DNA from: Agromyces larvae
GTDB taxonomy: Bacteria; Actinomycetota; Actinomycetes; Actinomycetales; Microbacteriaceae
Length of the DNA stretch: 64,000 nucleotides
Assembly (NCBI RefSeq): GCF_022811705.1
Contig: NZ_CP094528.1
Span: forward strand, 3,224,001 to 3,288,000
Reading direction: 5' to 3'
In this document: one piece after another, positions 62,186 through 64,000 of the stretch
Layout of the letters: the number at the start of each line of letters is the position of its first letter
Position numbering within the stretch: the stretch's first letter is position 1
Made by a program: the position numbers and the translations under genes
Notes under the pieces: model-generated
Databases searched by the model: none
What the model saw: only the letters and a program-made list of their open reading frames with translations
Told to the model about the DNA's origin: nothing

Positions 62186-63502
62186 GTGGTGATGGGCGCG
62201 ACACCTCTTCGCTCGACCTGGCCCGGCAGGGCGGAGGTGGTGACGGCGTGCGCCACGGCCGCGTTCGTGCTGTTCGGTGCGCTCGCGCTGCCGCTGCTCG
62301 CCGCGGCCGAGGCCGGGAGCGACGACCCGTCCACGGTGACGCCCGCTCAGCCCGGGTGGTGGGCGGTCGTCGTGCTCGGGCTCGCACAGGCCGGCGCGAT
62401 GCTGTGGGTGCGACGGTTCCCGCGTGCGGTGCTGCTCCTCGTGGCGCTCGTGCCGGTGATCCACGCGCTCGTGGTTCCCGGTGCCACGTTCAGCCTGACC
62501 ACCGCCGCCGTCGTCGTCGCCGTCGCCTGGGCGGTCATGCTGCTGCCGCTGGGTCGGTCGGCGGTCGTCGTGCCGGTAGCCGGCCTGCTCGTCGCCGTGG
62601 CGCAGTGGGGCAATGAGGTGCGCAGCGGCGCCGTACCCGATCCCGCGTCGATGATCGCGACGAGCGGCGCATTGCTGCAGGGCCTCGTCGCGGTGGCGAT
62701 CGGCGTGGTCATCGGGCTGTTCCTCCGGGCGCAGCGGGCTGCGCGGATCGCCCGGGAGCACGAGGTGCAGGCGCTCGCCCGGGAACGCGACGCGCTCGCG
62801 CGCGAACGCGAGGCACTCGTCGAGGCGGCCGTCTCGCGTGAACGGGTCGCCATGTCGCGTGAGCTGCACGACATCGCCGCCCACCACATGTCGGGCATCG
62901 CGCTGTCGGCCGCGGCGATCTCGCGCCAGGTCGACGTCGACCCCGAAGCGGCCAAGCTCGCCGCGCAGCAGGTGCGCGCCCAGAGCACCCGAGCGCTCGA
63001 CGACCTGCGGCGGGTCATCGGGCTGCTTCGCGACGAGCCCGGAGGCACCCGATCGGTCGAGACCCTGGCCGCGGTGCGCGAGCTCGTCGAGCTTCGTCGC
63101 ACCACGGGCATCGAGGTGGAGTTCGTGCTGCACACGGCAGAGCACGATGCCGTCACCGAGCACGATCTCGGCGCCGGCGTCGGCCCCCTCGCCCAGCTCG
63201 TGGCGTATCGCATGGTGCAGGAGTCGCTGGCCAACGCGGCCGTGCACGCGCCGGGTGCACATTGCGTGGTCGAGATCGATGATCGCCGACCCGATCGCCT
63301 CATGGTGCTCGTGGAGAACGATGGTTCCCACGCGCCAGATCCGGGGCCGGGCGGCGGATTCGGCCTCGTCGGCATGCGCGAGCGCGCCGACCTCGTCGAC
63401 GCCGAACTGCACTACGGCGCCACGCCGGGCGGTGGCTGGCAGGTGCGCCTCACCCTGCGTCGGGAAGCGATACTCGAAGACGTGACCGAGGGGCCCGCAT
63501 GA
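62186..63502 (+). CDS. Sensor histidine kinase (HisKA_3 type)
   Basis: A 438-residue membrane sensor. The first ~180 residues hold about five transmembrane helices. A coiled linker (REHEVQALARERDALARERE) leads to the dimerisation helix with phospho-acceptor His in SRELHDIAAHH, and a HATPase domain follows (YRMVQESLANAAVHA, GGGFGLVGMRERADLV). The signal is unknown; there is no extracytoplasmic domain, so membrane or cell-wall stress is plausible. GTG at 62186 is used; GTG 62189 and ATG 62192 follow directly. It overlaps its regulator by four bases (ATGA). Confidence 0.9.
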   Translation: MVMGATPLRSTWPGRAEVVTACATAAFVLFGALALPLLAAAEAGSDDPSTVTPAQPGWWAVVVLGLAQAGAMLWVRRFPRAVLLLVALVPVIHALVVPGATFSLTTAAVVVAVAWAVMLLPLGRSAVVVPVAGLLVAVAQWGNEVRSGAVPDPASMIATSGALLQGLVAVAIGVVIGLFLRAQRAARIAREHEVQALARERDALAREREALVEAAVSRERVAMSRELHDIAAHHMSGIALSAAAISRQVDVDPEAAKLAAQQVRAQSTRALDDLRRVIGLLRDEPGGTRSVETLAAVRELVELRRTTGIEVEFVLHTAEHDAVTEHDLGAGVGPLAQLVAYRMVQESLANAAVHAPGAHCVVEIDDRRPDRLMVLVENDGSHAPDPGPGGGFGLVGMRERADLVDAELHYGATPGGGWQVRLTLRREAILEDVTEGPA

Positions 63503-64000
63503 TCCGTGTACTCGTCGCCGATGACCAGCCCCTCGTGCGCGCCGGGCTGACCGCGCTGGTGAACCTGGAGCCCGATCTCGAAGTGGTCGGCGAGGCGGGC
63601 GACGGGGTGGCCGCGCTCGCGATGGCCCGCGAACTGCGTCCCGATGTCGTGTGCCTCGACATCCGCATGCCGGGTCTCGACGGCATCGCCGTCGCCCGGG
63701 AGCTCTGCGGACCCGACGTCGAGGCGCCCATCCCGGTGCTCGTGCTCACCACGTTCGACCTCGACGACTACGTGTTCAGCGCCCTCGAGGCCGGCGTCTC
63801 GGGGTTCCTGCTGAAGGACGCCGAACCCGAGACGATCACTGCGGCCATTCGTCACGTCGCTGCGGGCAACGGCACCATCGACCAGTCGCTGACTCGACGC
63901 ATCCTCGGCGAATTCGTGCGCCGCAGAAGCCTGCAGCCGGTGAGCGCCTCGCATCGAAGCGAGGTGCTCACCGGCCGGGAACAGGAGATCCTGCAATTGC
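63499..64000 (+). CDS. LuxR/NarL family response regulator, 3' end outside window
   Basis: The visible 167 residues hold a full receiver domain: acidic pair D8-D9, phospho-acceptor D54 in VCLDIRMPG, and the conserved Lys in GFLLKDAEP. A linker and the start of the helix-turn-helix (LTGREQEILQL) follow. About 45 residues are missing. It is the partner of the preceding kinase; the target genes are not visible. Confidence 0.92.
   Translation, partial: MIRVLVADDQPLVRAGLTALVNLEPDLEVVGEAGDGVAALAMARELRPDVVCLDIRMPGLDGIAVARELCGPDVEAPIPVLVLTTFDLDDYVFSALEAGVSGFLLKDAEPETITAAIRHVAAGNGTIDQSLTRRILGEFVRRRSLQPVSASHRSEVLTGREQEILQL

Overview
The window is GC-rich, densely coded DNA from an actinobacterium, most likely a member of the Microbacteriaceae. 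The family is an inference from four things: the coproporphyrin-type heme genes (hemQ/chdC), a sortase substrate ending in LAETG, very frequent leaderless genes, and the GGTCGAG...CGAGACC intergenic repeats. About 57 protein genes, one tRNA and several remnants are readable. No phage, plasmid or CRISPR locus was found.

Layout. 1-3.9 kb: threonine catabolism (tdh end, kbl), an SDR oxidoreductase between two inverted-repeat elements, and a LacI regulator with a palindromic operator. 4-8.2 kb: tRNA-Gly, MATE exporter, YccF protein and an M13 metallopeptidase carrying in-frame repeat insertions. 8.3-18.4 kb: beta-lactamase-fold protein, LAETG surface protein, two-domain hydrolase, flavin hydroxyacid oxidase, NUDIX, membrane esterase, glycyl-tRNA synthetase, EF-G-binding-type zinc protein and GNAT. 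18.4-43.8 kb: the heme genes hemA, hemE-hemY, hemQ-hemH-hemC-hemD and hemB-hemL. These are split between hemY and hemQ by a 13.75-kb block. The block holds a 2,289-residue secreted Rhs/PA14 protein with a coupled membrane PH-like partner (probable toxin and immunity), a fructosamine kinase, an envelope trio (YtxH-like, holin-like, DUF3618), a GntR regulator, three tandem CPBP membrane proteases and a broken second copy of the GntR 3' end. 43.9-56.9 kb: metabolic and transport genes (DUF1304, winged-helix protein, ABC exporter, PEP-mutase and cysteine-desulfurase-like pair, FAD monooxygenase with divergent TetR, LssY-C protein, TrhO, LysE, acyl-CoA hydratase/hydrolase). 57-57.8 kb: a small island with a lipoprotein and a gene remnant. 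57.8-62.2 kb: sufS-sufU and prpD-prpB. 62.2 kb to the end: a two-component system whose regulator runs off the window.

The genes give a complete set for heme from glutamyl-tRNA: HemA, HemL, HemB, HemC, HemD, HemE, then coproporphyrinogen oxidation (HemY), iron insertion (HemH) and decarboxylation (HemQ). Most of these genes overlap by 1-4 bases and are probably translationally coupled.

Two genome-wide habits stand out. At least sixteen genes have a TANNNT -10 box exactly 6-7 nt before an ATG or GTG, so their mRNAs should be leaderless, and this fixes their start codons. A hairpin repeat family built on CTTCGACAGGCTCAG has also entered genes, where it is translated in frame (M13 peptidase, hemL N-terminus, hemH) or supplies a stop codon (FAD monooxygenase).
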